DNA of 64,000 bases from Calothrix sp. PCC 7716 (GTDB lineage Bacteria; Cyanobacteriota; Cyanobacteriia; Cyanobacteriales; Nostocaceae): assembly GCF_019977735.1 (NCBI RefSeq), contig NZ_AP025018.1:4650001-4714000 (forward strand). Reading direction: 5' to 3'. The stretch's first letter is position 1; each line of letters begins with the position of its first letter. A program made the position numbers and the translations under genes. Under the pieces are notes generated by a model, which saw only the letters and a program-made list of their open reading frames with translations, had not been told where the DNA came from and made no database searches. This document shows, one piece after another, positions 54,900 through 63,760 of the stretch.

Positions 54900-57800
54900 T
54901 TAAGCATCATGTTGCAAATTTTTATGCTGATGCTGTTTGGCATGCTGCTCAAAACTTTTCTTCTCTTCATCACTAAAGTTGCACATTGTAGCGGGTTTAC
55001 CCTTTTGTGCTTTATATAGTGTTCCCCTATCTTCTAATTCGTCTACAATTCGCAGTAACTCAGAGGGAGCGTGATGGACAACTCGGTATTTCCCTTCTGC
55101 AAAAGTTGCTGTTTGTATTTCTTCCCCAGTATTTGCTCTATTGGCTTTTAGACTACCGAGTGCAAGTTTTAGCATTGCATTTTCCCAATCTTCACGGTTT
55201 TGAGCTTGGTTTGATGATTGTGTTTGTTTTGGTGTGGTCATATTTGAAGTATGGATTTGTGTTGATACCTTCTTTTTAGAAGGTGTTGCATCAGTTGGAT
55301 TTTTAAAAGCTTCTTGGTTACTCCCAGATGTGGTAGTGACGGAATCATTGCGCTGTTTTATCTTATTTTCAGCTTGATTAATCGCTTTTTCCAGGTCATT
55401 CAATGGAATAGCGATAAATTTTGTTCGTTTACCACCCTCTAGTTGGTCGTATTCGAGGGGAAAGTTTAAAGTATCGCTAATTCTAGTTGCTGTTTTCTGT
55501 TTCGGCGCCAAATAAGGCAAGCTAACACAAAAATACAGTTCTTCTTTACTTTGTTTTCTAGCAACGCTAATAAAAGACTCTTCTCCAAGTTTCTGATGAA
55601 TCTGGTTTGCAAGTGTTTTTATATACTCTGTTTTCTGACCCTTCTTCTGCATAAACGTTTCAAAACCATCACTTTTTATTGGTACTGCACTTAGAGATGC
55701 TTCAGAGTCATGTAACAAACCTTGATTATTTTTGTGTTGATACTTAGCAACCAGTAGCGGTTTTAGTTCATCTAATAAAGTTGATTTACTTTCTTTAACT
55801 AACGGTTGCTCTTTTATCCAGACTTCAGGGTACTGAATTGTTTGTGGGTCAACTTTGATATTGACGATAGTGCCAGGCGCCGAGTCGAGAGTTGCTTGAA
55901 ATTTAAATCCATGAACATTAAAATTTTTTGCGGCTAACTTTTCGGTTAGCGAAGCAAAAGATTCTTTGTCAATAACTCCCAAGGGCTGACCATTGACTAA
56001 AGCAATGGGTGTTGTAGTTTTACCATTATCAGTTGTGCTGACTGTTATTGCCGCTTGTTCTCCTTTCCATTCAAAGTCAGCAAACGCATATTTTTTTAGT
56101 TGTCCAACCTTCAATTGATTGCCTTGAGTACTTGTGATGATAACAGAAGCGCTCGGTGGGGAGCTTATTTCTGCTTCAAAAGTAGTATTAATAGGTAACT
56201 GTGCTGACTCACTGCGAAATACTCCCAGTTTTTTATCTTCAGCAACTAACCACCGTTTGTTTTGTGTTGGGTTGGCTGGGTCAGGCGCCAGAGTAATGCT
56301 ACATTCAACTTTTTCTGCTTGCCATGTACGTCCCAAGTGTTCGTTGCTCTCTTTATGGGCGCCGACTATTGCAAATTCTGTTAATTGTAGTTTAGGTAGT
56401 CGTTCGATTAATTCGTCTGGAAAGATTGCGAACACTGCTGAGGTCTTCTTGAAACCATATTCTTCTTTGTTGGCTGTTGAAATTTGCCACATTGCTGCTG
56501 CAATGCTTTGTTTTTCAGAGTCAGGAATAGTTTCTCTCATCTCAGTAGCATATTCCCGAACTTTGGAAAAAGCGGCTTTAACTTGATTTGGTGCCAATCC
56601 AGTTACAATACGTGTACTTAAATTTTTCAACTCGGTTTGGTGCTTAAAGATAGAAGAGTGCTTTTGAACTGAGGATTCTGCGATATATCCAAGCTGCCTA
56701 TATTCAATTTCTCCATTTGGTTGACGTTTGAACATATTCTTGTCATCGAATACGGGAGAGGAAGCTACCCATCTAATTTTGGCAGATTGGTGAGGATTTT
56801 TATCCTCAACAACTGTGATGTCAAGCTTTCTATCATCGAAAGCGTTGGGATGCTTTTTCTGTTCAATACCAGTAATTTCTATCTGATTGCCACGAGGACT
56901 TGTTGCAATCAGTCTTAGTCCTGGCGCCGATTGCACTTCTTTACTAATTTCAATCGCTTTATTAATCAAGATGTCATAATTTTTCTTGATAATAGAAGCT
57001 TGTTCCTTTTGAGCAGCAGTAAATTCCACTCCTTTAAACAAATCCTGAAATTGTTGTGTTGAACGAGGCAATAGTGCGTTTTCTGAAAATGCCTCGTTGG
57101 TCATTTTCGCCATCATATCAATGGCGCCATTGCCTTCGATATTCATCGTGCGGTTGGTATATACATCGTCAACTTTCCTTTCTTCTACCCAGGTTGCAAT
57201 ATCAAAGCATTTGGTAATATAGCTACAAGCATTGACAATTGATGAATCACTACGGTTAGCACTTTTTCCCCGGTCAACTTCTATTTGTAATTGCCCTCCT
57301 AATATACCAACTAAGTCATGATAAAATTTACCTGCTTTCTCTAAAAACTTGCTTACGTATTCTGGTGATAACAGAGGTATATTTCTTTTCTCACAATTTT
57401 GATTATAATCTCCTAATGTGTTAATTTTTCTAACATCTATATGGTTTTGATTCGATTCTAGACACAGATGTGATAGTTCGGAAATTTGTGATTTAATATT
57501 TTCAGGATATTTAACTGCGTTGTGTAAACGAGTTCCTGCTTTTATCATTTTCGTTGCAGCACAGGAAATATCTCTTATCAAACTCCAAGCATCTTCGAGT
57601 CGAGTTGATAAACATTCGTTTTCTAATGCAATAGCTTTCATACACAAATTAGCAACTAAGCCAATTTTATTTTCCATCGCATCCAAGGCAATTTGCTCAA
57701 ACGAACCTGTATAGGCTTTCTTTTGGGGTTTGACGATTTCAACATAGCGGTTTTGTGCGAGTTGTTTTTGTTTAATTTCTGCTGCTGTATGGGGAAACTC

Positions 57801-59342
57801 GCTCGCAAGTGCTATTGCCATTCTGTCTCCATCACAGTCTGAAAGCGAATGTTTTAGTCCAATTGGCGATAACTTAATAGTTCCAATATCCTTTGGTTCG
57901 TCTGGTAGATGGCGATTTATATAAATATCTACCGTGTTTGAGTTAGCAACCGGACCACGATAAACTATTAACTCGGCGCCGTCTGGAAAGTTCGGATAAC
58001 AAACTTCGTTCGGCGCCAAGTCATGACAAGTTTGTGCCATTGCCGAATCAAACTTAATAAACCGACCCGTTGCACAATCCATATATGAGGAGCGCCAGTG
58101 TTCATTGAGCTTATCTACGATTTTGGGATGTTCGAGTAACTGATAATGCCCATCTAAATCAGCTTTTAGAATACGATAAATTACATCTTGCTCTTTGTCT
58201 CCAAATGCCGAGTCAATTAATTTTTCAAATTCTCCCAAATTTAAATTTTCAAAATCAATCACATCTTCTGGTTCAGTTTCACTACTAATTTGGTATTTAT
58301 ACTTAGCATCCATCGTATCAATATAGTCTTGTGCAATTTTCCTGGGGTCACTTGCGATGTCTTCGAGTTCAAGAAGGCGCCTCTCCAACCGTGGCAGAAC
58401 ATCTCCTTTTACCCCAAGAGGAAACAAATTCCAAAATTGGGCACCTGTCGATGTCACACCGTAGTAAGCATCTGTCTTATTCCCAATACCCATCGTCATC
58501 GTGTACTCTCCAGGAACAAGAGCAGTGGTGAACCAGTTGCCGGGGTCGGTTTCCGTCCCGGCAAACTGGTGAACCCGAAGGGGGGAAGGTGAGAGTGGGG
58601 GAGTGGGGGATAAGGGGAGTGGACAATTTGATGATTCAGGAAACTGAGCGCTAACTTGTTTCAATTCCCCCACTCTCTCACTCTCCCTCTCCCCCACTCG
58701 TCCTTTAAGTTGGTCAGTAGAAATAATCAAGTCATAGCCATTTCCGACAGAACTTAAATCGCGCGGTGCAAACGTCCCTTTCCCTATTTGCCAGGTAAAG
58801 TTAATAGCTTTATCATCAGCATTCAATCCACAACTACGCTCTTTAATCCCAAATCTAGTTTGAAACGGTGTTTGAGATTGGTTATTTAAATCCTGATGCA
58901 AACGCGCGTCTATTTTTCCGTCCCCATCTCCTACTAATTTAATTGCTTCATGTGGTGGCATGACTCCACTATTTTCTCCAGTACTGGCATCTACTACCAA
59001 GACACGCAAATTTTCACGCTCGCCAAAACTTTTACATGGAGTAAACATATTGCTGCCATAAGCGGCGCCGAAATGAGGCTGGTCAAATAGCTTAGTACGC
59101 AATGCTTCATCCATAAAGTAGAAGCGTTCCGAAGCTGCAAACTCTAAACTCAAACCTCGTTCTTTAAGTTTTTGCAAGTCAGCTTCCCTTGTTAGTCCTT
59201 GGTAAACTGTGCCTACCTTATACGTGGCGCTCCTTGCGAAATATTCGGCTAAACAGTGTTCAATGGTTTCAGTCAACGGTACACCATTTACAATGATTGG
59301 CTCAAGAGTTTTAGTGCAAAAATGTTCAAGGGTAATTGCCAT
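54900..59342 (-). CDS. Giant protein with a DxDGD RNA-polymerase-like motif
   Basis: The product has 1,480 residues. Around residues 457-506 it reads ELIVYRGPVANSNTVDIYIN, then IKLSPIGLKHSLSDCDGDRM. DCDGD (502-506) matches the DxDGD metal-binding loop of the second double-psi beta-barrel in cellular RNA polymerases and RDR/QDE-1-type enzymes. The preceding R-x-P at about 462-464 fits the arginine-proline of that barrel. A block at 181-200 (WQIGKGTFAPRDLS) could be the first barrel with its lysine. Residues about 214-272 are low-complexity and encoded by repeats inserted in frame. The C-terminal 600 residues are unknown, with a Gln/Ser linker near 1,370. It has no signal or membrane segment. 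The polymerase assignment is inference from motifs. Confidence 0.6.
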   Translation of the reverse strand: MAITLEHFCTKTLEPIIVNGVPLTETIEHCLAEYFARSATYKVGTVYQGLTREADLQKLKERGLSLEFAASERFYFMDEALRTKLFDQPHFGAAYGSNMFTPCKSFGERENLRVLVVDASTGENSGVMPPHEAIKLVGDGDGKIDARLHQDLNNQSQTPFQTRFGIKERSCGLNADDKAINFTWQIGKGTFAPRDLSSVGNGYDLIISTDQLKGRVGERESERVGELKQVSAQFPESSNCPLPLSPTPPLSPSPLRVHQFAGTETDPGNWFTTALVPGEYTMTMGIGNKTDAYYGVTSTGAQFWNLFPLGVKGDVLPRLERRLLELEDIASDPRKIAQDYIDTMDAKYKYQISSETEPEDVIDFENLNLGEFEKLIDSAFGDKEQDVIYRILKADLDGHYQLLEHPKIVDKLNEHWRSSYMDCATGRFIKFDSAMAQTCHDLAPNEVCYPNFPDGAELIVYRGPVANSNTVDIYINRHLPDEPKDIGTIKLSPIGLKHSLSDCDGDRMAIALASEFPHTAAEIKQKQLAQNRYVEIVKPQKKAYTGSFEQIALDAMENKIGLVANLCMKAIALENECLSTRLEDAWSLIRDISCAATKMIKAGTRLHNAVKYPENIKSQISELSHLCLESNQNHIDVRKINTLGDYNQNCEKRNIPLLSPEYVSKFLEKAGKFYHDLVGILGGQLQIEVDRGKSANRSDSSIVNACSYITKCFDIATWVEERKVDDVYTNRTMNIEGNGAIDMMAKMTNEAFSENALLPRSTQQFQDLFKGVEFTAAQKEQASIIKKNYDILINKAIEISKEVQSAPGLRLIATSPRGNQIEITGIEQKKHPNAFDDRKLDITVVEDKNPHQSAKIRWVASSPVFDDKNMFKRQPNGEIEYRQLGYIAESSVQKHSSIFKHQTELKNLSTRIVTGLAPNQVKAAFSKVREYATEMRETIPDSEKQSIAAAMWQISTANKEEYGFKKTSAVFAIFPDELIERLPKLQLTEFAIVGAHKESNEHLGRTWQAEKVECSITLAPDPANPTQNKRWLVAEDKKLGVFRSESAQLPINTTFEAEISSPPSASVIITSTQGNQLKVGQLKKYAFADFEWKGEQAAITVSTTDNGKTTTPIALVNGQPLGVIDKESFASLTEKLAAKNFNVHGFKFQATLDSAPGTIVNIKVDPQTIQYPEVWIKEQPLVKESKSTLLDELKPLLVAKYQHKNNQGLLHDSEASLSAVPIKSDGFETFMQKKGQKTEYIKTLANQIHQKLGEESFISVARKQSKEELYFCVSLPYLAPKQKTATRISDTLNFPLEYDQLEGGKRTKFIAIPLNDLEKAINQAENKIKQRNDSVTTTSGSNQEAFKNPTDATPSKKKVSTQIHTSNMTTPKQTQSSNQAQNREDWENAMLKLALGSLKANRANTGEEIQTATFAEGKYRVVHHAPSELLRIVDELEDRGTLYKAQKGKPATMCNFSDEEKKSFEQHAKQHQHKNLQHDA
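58527..58705. repeat. Palindrome and GA/CT-rich repeats inside the giant gene
   Basis: An imperfect palindrome (CCAGTTGCCGGG facing CCCGGCAAACTGG, 58534-58567) is followed by GGGGGAGTGGGGG-type and CCCCCACTCTCTC-type units that face each other up to about 58700. The reading frame stays open, adding about 58 residues that include GERESERVGEL and PLPLSPTPPLSPSPL. Confidence 0.8.
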
Positions 59343-59506
59343 AGCAACAATCCTTATAATCTACGCACTATCACTTTATTTCGATAAACCATAACTAGTA
59401 CTAGACTGGAGTCTAGATTATTAGTAGTACGACCGTAAGAAAAATTAGTAAATTTGTAAAATTTTTTGTTTATGATAGAAGAGAGTAATTTTTGAGCAAA
59501 AAAATT

Positions 59507-59761
59507 ATGAGCGAATCACAACCAAATCAGCGAGTAACACGCCCTTCTGTTTGGCATACTGATAACTTAGGAGATTTGCTAGCCGAAGGTGTTATCGATA
59601 TTGATGACTTGAGCGGTCAGGCAGTTGTTCAAGAGCAACGAGAAGAATACTTCCGTAAAATGCGCGCGCGGCAGCTAAAATGGGAAGAGACTCCAGGTTT
59701 TCCATACTGTCCTCAACCTGACGACGATGATGAGGATGAAGAAGATTTAGATGTGTTTTAA
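59507..59761 (+). CDS. Small acidic-tailed protein of unknown function
   Basis: I chose ATG 59507. The product has 84 residues. It has a middle helix (AVVQEQREEYFRKMRARQLK) and a very acidic end (DDDDEDEEDLDVF). It is divergent from the giant gene, 165 bp away, so both could share a control region. The family is not recognised. Confidence 0.55.
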   Translation: MSESQPNQRVTRPSVWHTDNLGDLLAEGVIDIDDLSGQAVVQEQREEYFRKMRARQLKWEETPGFPYCPQPDDDDEDEEDLDVF

Positions 59762-59832
59762 TTCAAAACTTTTTGCTGACTTCATTTAAGTTCAAAATAA
59801 TAGGCGAGGTTAATATAAAATTCTTATATGAT

Positions 59833-60551
59833 ATGACTAGAATTTATTCAAACCTCTCTAATTGCAGCATTCGTAATTGGCTTGAAACCCTAACCGATAA
59901 AAATGTTGAGCCGGAAAATTACAAAAAAACTATGACTAATATTGGTGTTAGTCTTGGCGAAAGTATTTTAGCTACAATTGGTAGCAATAGCAGTGTGTAC
60001 TTAGCTTCTACTGTAGAAGATGCTGATTTTTTAGCTAAAGGTATGCTCAAAAGCCTAGATAACCGAGTATCATATCTTGCTTTCGCTTGTTTTTGGAATC
60101 AGCTTTTTTCTCCTTCTCAACTCGAATATTTAAAAGTAGCTCCGATTTTAAGAGAGTATCAAGAACCAATTAAACCAAAGTCGATTACTTAATTTTTGTT
60201 AAATCTATTATCTCCAGTTCATGTGTAGTTAGAACTAATTTAATTAATTTAATTCAAAAAATCGAGCCTAATAAAATATTTATAGCGGCGCCTGTAATTT
60301 ATGATGGCGCCGAAGAAAAGCTCACATCGGAGTTTAAGGAACATATACATAGTAAATTCAAGTTTTTCTACTTTGCGAAGGATAGTACACGCACTCCAGA
60401 CAGTGAGGTTATACCGGGAATTGGAGGAAATATTTATTTAAGACTTGGTTTTGACAATCAGGATAATAAAAATGAATATATTCCTGAAATTGTCAAGCAA
60501 CGACGCTCTCAATTTTTGCGTCGAGACAATGCTCTAGTGCCAAAAGCTTAA
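59833..60551 (+). pseudogene. Frameshifted gene, possibly phosphoribosyltransferase-like
   Basis: The first frame runs from ATG 59833 (MTRIYSNLSNCSIRNWLETL) to LREYQEPIKPKSIT and stops at 60192. The next frame, from about 60180, continues DYLIFVKSIISSSCVVRTNL, then KIFIAAPVIYDGAEEKLTSE and EIVKQRRSQFLRRDN before stopping at 60551. It has no start codon of its own. The two make one protein of about 240 residues if one base is changed near 60185. The IFIAAPVIYDGAEE block resembles a phosphoribosyltransferase strand-loop, but this is weak. Confidence 0.5.
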
Positions 60552-60666
60552 TAATGCGCGTTGGTGTTTTAAGGAACGGCGCCTTTTTTCTTTTACTCGT
60601 AACAAGCTGGTAAAGGGCAGGAACTTTTAATTTTATAGTCGCTACCCTTGCTTAGTGTCGCAACGA

Positions 60667-61116
60667 TTAACAAAGATTACTTAGTACTCGTTCAACTTCA
60701 GACGGTTGAGATTGTAACTTTTCTTGAAGTTGCACGCGTAATACTCCTAACTTTTGATGCTTTCCATCAACCTTATCTTTAATTTTTAAGCGCCTTGCAG
60801 CAGTACGAATACGAGACTGCGGCAAGTTTTGTATCAACAGTTCAAGAAATTCTATATTTGTGCTGTTTGGTGCAGTTGGCGCCGATAAATCTGTTACTGA
60901 TATAGATGTAGTTTTCATTTCTGTAGCAGTCAATTGAGGTTGCATATTGGCAATATTAGATGGTTGTGGATATACTCGTTGAACGCTAACTTCTTGGTTT
61001 GCAACGTTATACCATAACTGTATTAAGCTAACGCACAAATCTAACGCTATCGTAGTTGTGATAGTAGCAAACAGCACTACAATAGTGATGGTTAAGCAAT
61101 CTTGAATAGTTTGCAT
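60667..61116 (-). CDS. Small membrane-anchored protein of unknown function
   Basis: I chose ATG 61116 because GGAG lies 9 bases upstream. The product has 149 residues. It has one membrane segment (LTITIVVLFATITTTIALDL), a Thr/Gln/Ser-rich linker, and a C-terminal helical domain (FLELLIQNLPQSRIRTAARR, then KLGVLRVQLQEKL). That end has a helix-turn-helix-like feel but no certain match. Confidence 0.55.
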   Translation of the reverse strand: MQTIQDCLTITIVVLFATITTTIALDLCVSLIQLWYNVANQEVSVQRVYPQPSNIANMQPQLTATEMKTTSISVTDLSAPTAPNSTNIEFLELLIQNLPQSRIRTAARRLKIKDKVDGKHQKLGVLRVQLQEKLQSQPSEVERVLSNLC

Positions 61117-61298
61117 TTTCTGTTTCTCCAAAAAATAGAGTTATTTCTGAGGGCGCCTTTTTCATCGATATCAACCCGTAAGGGTTTCTCGGTTTGTGGA
61201 AATGATTAAGCTTATTCAACCGTACAGTTAATTTAAAGACGTTTATTTCAAGTTAATCTGAGTATCGTTCTGCGTTCTCCAAAAGCATGAACGTAAAA

Positions 61299-61327
61299 AG
61301 CTACTAGTAATCGTAAAACTAGTAGCT
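61299..61327 (-). terminator. Terminator-like hairpin after the 74-residue gene
   Basis: AGCTACTAGT and ACTAGTAGCT form a 10-bp perfect stem, followed on the minus strand by TTTTTACG. It lies 34 bp past the stop codon at 61361. Confidence 0.75.
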
Positions 61328-61360
61328 CTATATTCTAGAGTAGAGCATCACTATTAATGC

Positions 61361-61582
61361 TCATTCCAAATTTTTAATATTTCCTATGAATGCTGCGATG
61401 CCAATATAACCTTTCATTCTTTCAATTAATAGAAGTGCATCTTCGCTCTGGAAACTGATTGAGGCACCATAGCAGTGAGGTTCACTCATGTAGGGATTCT
61501 GCATCACAGCAATCCAGAAAAAGGCATCGTTGGGATTACCCCAGCCCGTACAATAATCGTAGGATAAGTTTAAGTCAGTCAT
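61361..61582 (-). CDS. Small protein of unknown function
   Basis: I chose ATG 61582 because AAGGAAA lies about 6 bases upstream. The product has 73 residues, is aromatic-rich (YDYCTGWGNPNDAFFWIAVM) and has no membrane segment. It sits between two near-identical hairpin terminators, so it is a separate transcription unit. I do not recognise it. Confidence 0.5.
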   Translation of the reverse strand: MTDLNLSYDYCTGWGNPNDAFFWIAVMQNPYMSEPHCYGASISFQSEDALLLIERMKGYIGIAAFIGNIKNLE

Positions 61583-61630
61583 ATTCAATTTCCTTATATT
61601 TTGATTTTCTTAAAAGACGAAAAGCAAAAA

Positions 61631-61659
61631 AGCTACTAGTTTTATAATTGCTAGTAGCT
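61631..61659 (-). terminator. Terminator-like hairpin after the 82-residue gene
   Basis: AGCTACTAG and CTAGTAGCT form a 9-bp stem followed on the minus strand by a T-rich run. It lies 28 bp past the stop at 61687 and repeats the hairpin at 61299. Confidence 0.75.
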
Positions 61660-61686
61660 TAATCGTTTTATATGATGGCAGGTGAC

Positions 61687-61935
61687 TTAAGAAACACAAG
61701 CAAATTCATGTTCTCCAGCTAACTCTGGCTCTGTTAGCTCATCACAATAACCTAACGGGTAATCGAAAACTATGGTATAATTCCAGATATTATCGTCATC
61801 AAGACGCAATCCAGTAACTCTACCAATAGCCCATTTACTTGGGGAGCAATTACTTCTCATAGCAACGCGCGAGTTGAATGTATATTTTGGAGATTGAGCG
61901 CAGAAATGAGAAAATCGAATGATGATAGTGTTCAT
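61687..61935 (-). CDS. Small protein of unknown function
   Basis: I chose ATG 61935 (MNTIIIRFSHF); a longer frame starts at 61968. The product has 82 residues. WAIGRVTGLRLDDDNIWNYT suggests a small beta-barrel (SH3-like) shape. It is followed by a hairpin terminator. Function unknown. Confidence 0.45.
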   Translation of the reverse strand: MNTIIIRFSHFCAQSPKYTFNSRVAMRSNCSPSKWAIGRVTGLRLDDDNIWNYTIVFDYPLGYCDELTEPELAGEHEFACVS

Positions 61936-61968
61936 ATTTTTGTGTAATTGAAATACTACAGTATGCAC

Positions 61969-62452
61969 TTTTCATTCCAGCGTGAGCCTGAAAATATATG
62001 CTGAGACAGCACAAATATAAACAAATGCTTACATGCTTGTTTTTTAATAAAAATCTTCACATGCTGAAATTTGTTTTTTTTAGTCCGCAATTTCAAGACG
62101 TTACTGACAAGTTTTACTTAATCATCCCTGCTTCAAAATTAGCATATACTTTAGTATTATGATTGATGATTTGATTCATAAAACTCTTTTAATCAGGTAT
62201 ATATATTATAGCATTTCAGTCTGCGCTCTGGCTCGATTTTTTCGCAAATTTAAGCCATTTTAATAAAGATTTTAGTGTCTATACTATTGCAAAAAATGAG
62301 ATCAAAATTCTGTTTATTGCATACATATGTATTAAATGAGATAACTAAATGAGTATTACGGTGCAGTTCGCTTTGGACTTAGCTTCCTGCAAAACACAAT
62401 GTCAACGAATATGAATGTTCATGTTCGCAGGAAATTAATTTTGGCGCCTTTT
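61969..62452. other. AT-rich intergenic region
   Basis: About 480 bases without a convincing gene or strong repeat. The promoter of the leftward small gene at 61687-61935 should lie here. Confidence 0.45.
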
Positions 62453-63056
62453 TTATCGATATGCAGCAACATTCATACTTTTGTTAAAAAGCGCTTGCCT
62501 AGTTCTTATCGCTTCTGAAGCATAGTACAGAAAATATTCGTATTCTTGTGGCATTTTATGAAATCGAATGTCATGTCCCCAATTAATTACAGTTCGATAG
62601 CCAAATCCTAATACTTTAGATAATGTACGAGTGCATTCAGCAAAGAAACTATTGTTAGACAAGCGCAGTTTAATTTCTTCAGTTGTTAAGCTATCTAATC
62701 CAAGAGCATAATCTAAGAAATATGCATGGAGTCACTCTTAAAGGAGTGTATTTGTCGTTGATAATTAGGCTTGCATATTTTTGATTAATACCCGCCATTT
62801 CAACATACGCAAGTACTAATTGGTAGTTTTCAGGCATTGACTCAAAGTTTAATGTCTTGCCCCAGTGATTGCGAACCGTTGTTGAGTTTACGCATAGCAG
62901 ACAAGAGAGGACTTTAATTGCTTGAGTACGGTAGCAACTGTTGGTTTCTGCTTCAAGATACTCGACTTCACTGCAATCTCTGTCGATTAACAGATGTCGT
63001 AGAAAATTTCTTGGCTTTATTCCTTCTTTGGGTAAGTAGTTTATTGGTATTTTCAT
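62453..63056 (-). pseudogene. Two-domain gene broken by a frameshift
   Basis: The upstream frame (from ATG 63056) holds domain one: LRHLLIDRDCSEVEYLEAET, then VNSTTVRNHWGKTLNFESMP followed by ENYQLVLAYVEMA. It shifts near 62725 and stops at 62691. The downstream frame holds domain two: LDYALGLDSLTTEEIKLRLS, then FGYRTVINWGHDIRFHKMPQ followed by EYEYFLYYASEAI. The two domains are clearly paralogous (TTV-NHWG versus RTVINWG, each followed by MP-E-Y). No start codon opens the second domain. The function is unknown; a helix-turn-helix is possible. Confidence 0.6.
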
Positions 63057-63280
63057 TTACCACCTTAAGGTAATTATGCTGGATAAGTAGTACCAATGTT
63101 TGTAGCTGATAAGAGTCTTGGCTAGCCAACAAGAAATTTTGACGGCTCGCTGTGGTAATTTGTCTTTGCACAGGTAAAGATCAATCTCACCAATATCGTC
63201 ATGATGCGCGTTCTGATGACAAGCTATCAGAGGCATTACTGGATAAGGCGCCTAGCTTTATCGTCAGTGATTTTAAGTAT

Positions 63281-63760
63281 TTAACAATCACTTCTATAAA
63301 ATTTTGACTGTTTTTCAAACAGCAGTAAGTAATCGATGGCAACTCTAAGGTTTTTAATGCACTTGAAATAGATGTGTAGGGCTAAATCTGAAATCAAAGC
63401 GACTTGTCTCAATCTCTGGTTAGGAACAAATACAGGTACAACGACACGTTTACAATCAACTGTGACTACTTCTTCTTTTTGTTGTTCGGGTAACGTTCCT
63501 TGCTTAAGGTGCCATGTAATGTAGTGGTAGCATTTAGTCCAAGTATTGGCTCGATGAATCTCAATACCATTTACCATTACTACCCAAGGCTGTGTAGCAA
63601 AATCACTATCGTCACGGATAATTTTGGCAATTACTTGGGTTCCAACATAAATCTTGTGTTCTTCAAACGATATTTCTACAGTTCTGATATCGTTTTGGTT
63701 GTGAAATAATTTTTGCTCATTATTTGTGACCGTTTGCTTTGTGTCTGTTGAATACGCCAT
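63281..63760 (-). CDS. Unknown protein
   Basis: I chose ATG 63760 (MAYSTDTKQTV) because AGGAG lies 9 bases upstream; a much longer frame to 63886 lacks such a signal. The product has 159 residues. It has a central beta part (VEISFEEHKIYVGTQVIAKI, then WVVMVNGIEIHRANTWTKCY). A C-terminal helical part ends DLALHIYFKCIKNLRVAIDY. No known motif. It is one of a group of small leftward genes of the element. Confidence 0.55.
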   Translation of the reverse strand: MAYSTDTKQTVTNNEQKLFHNQNDIRTVEISFEEHKIYVGTQVIAKIIRDDSDFATQPWVVMVNGIEIHRANTWTKCYHYITWHLKQGTLPEQQKEEVVTVDCKRVVVPVFVPNQRLRQVALISDLALHIYFKCIKNLRVAIDYLLLFEKQSKFYRSDC

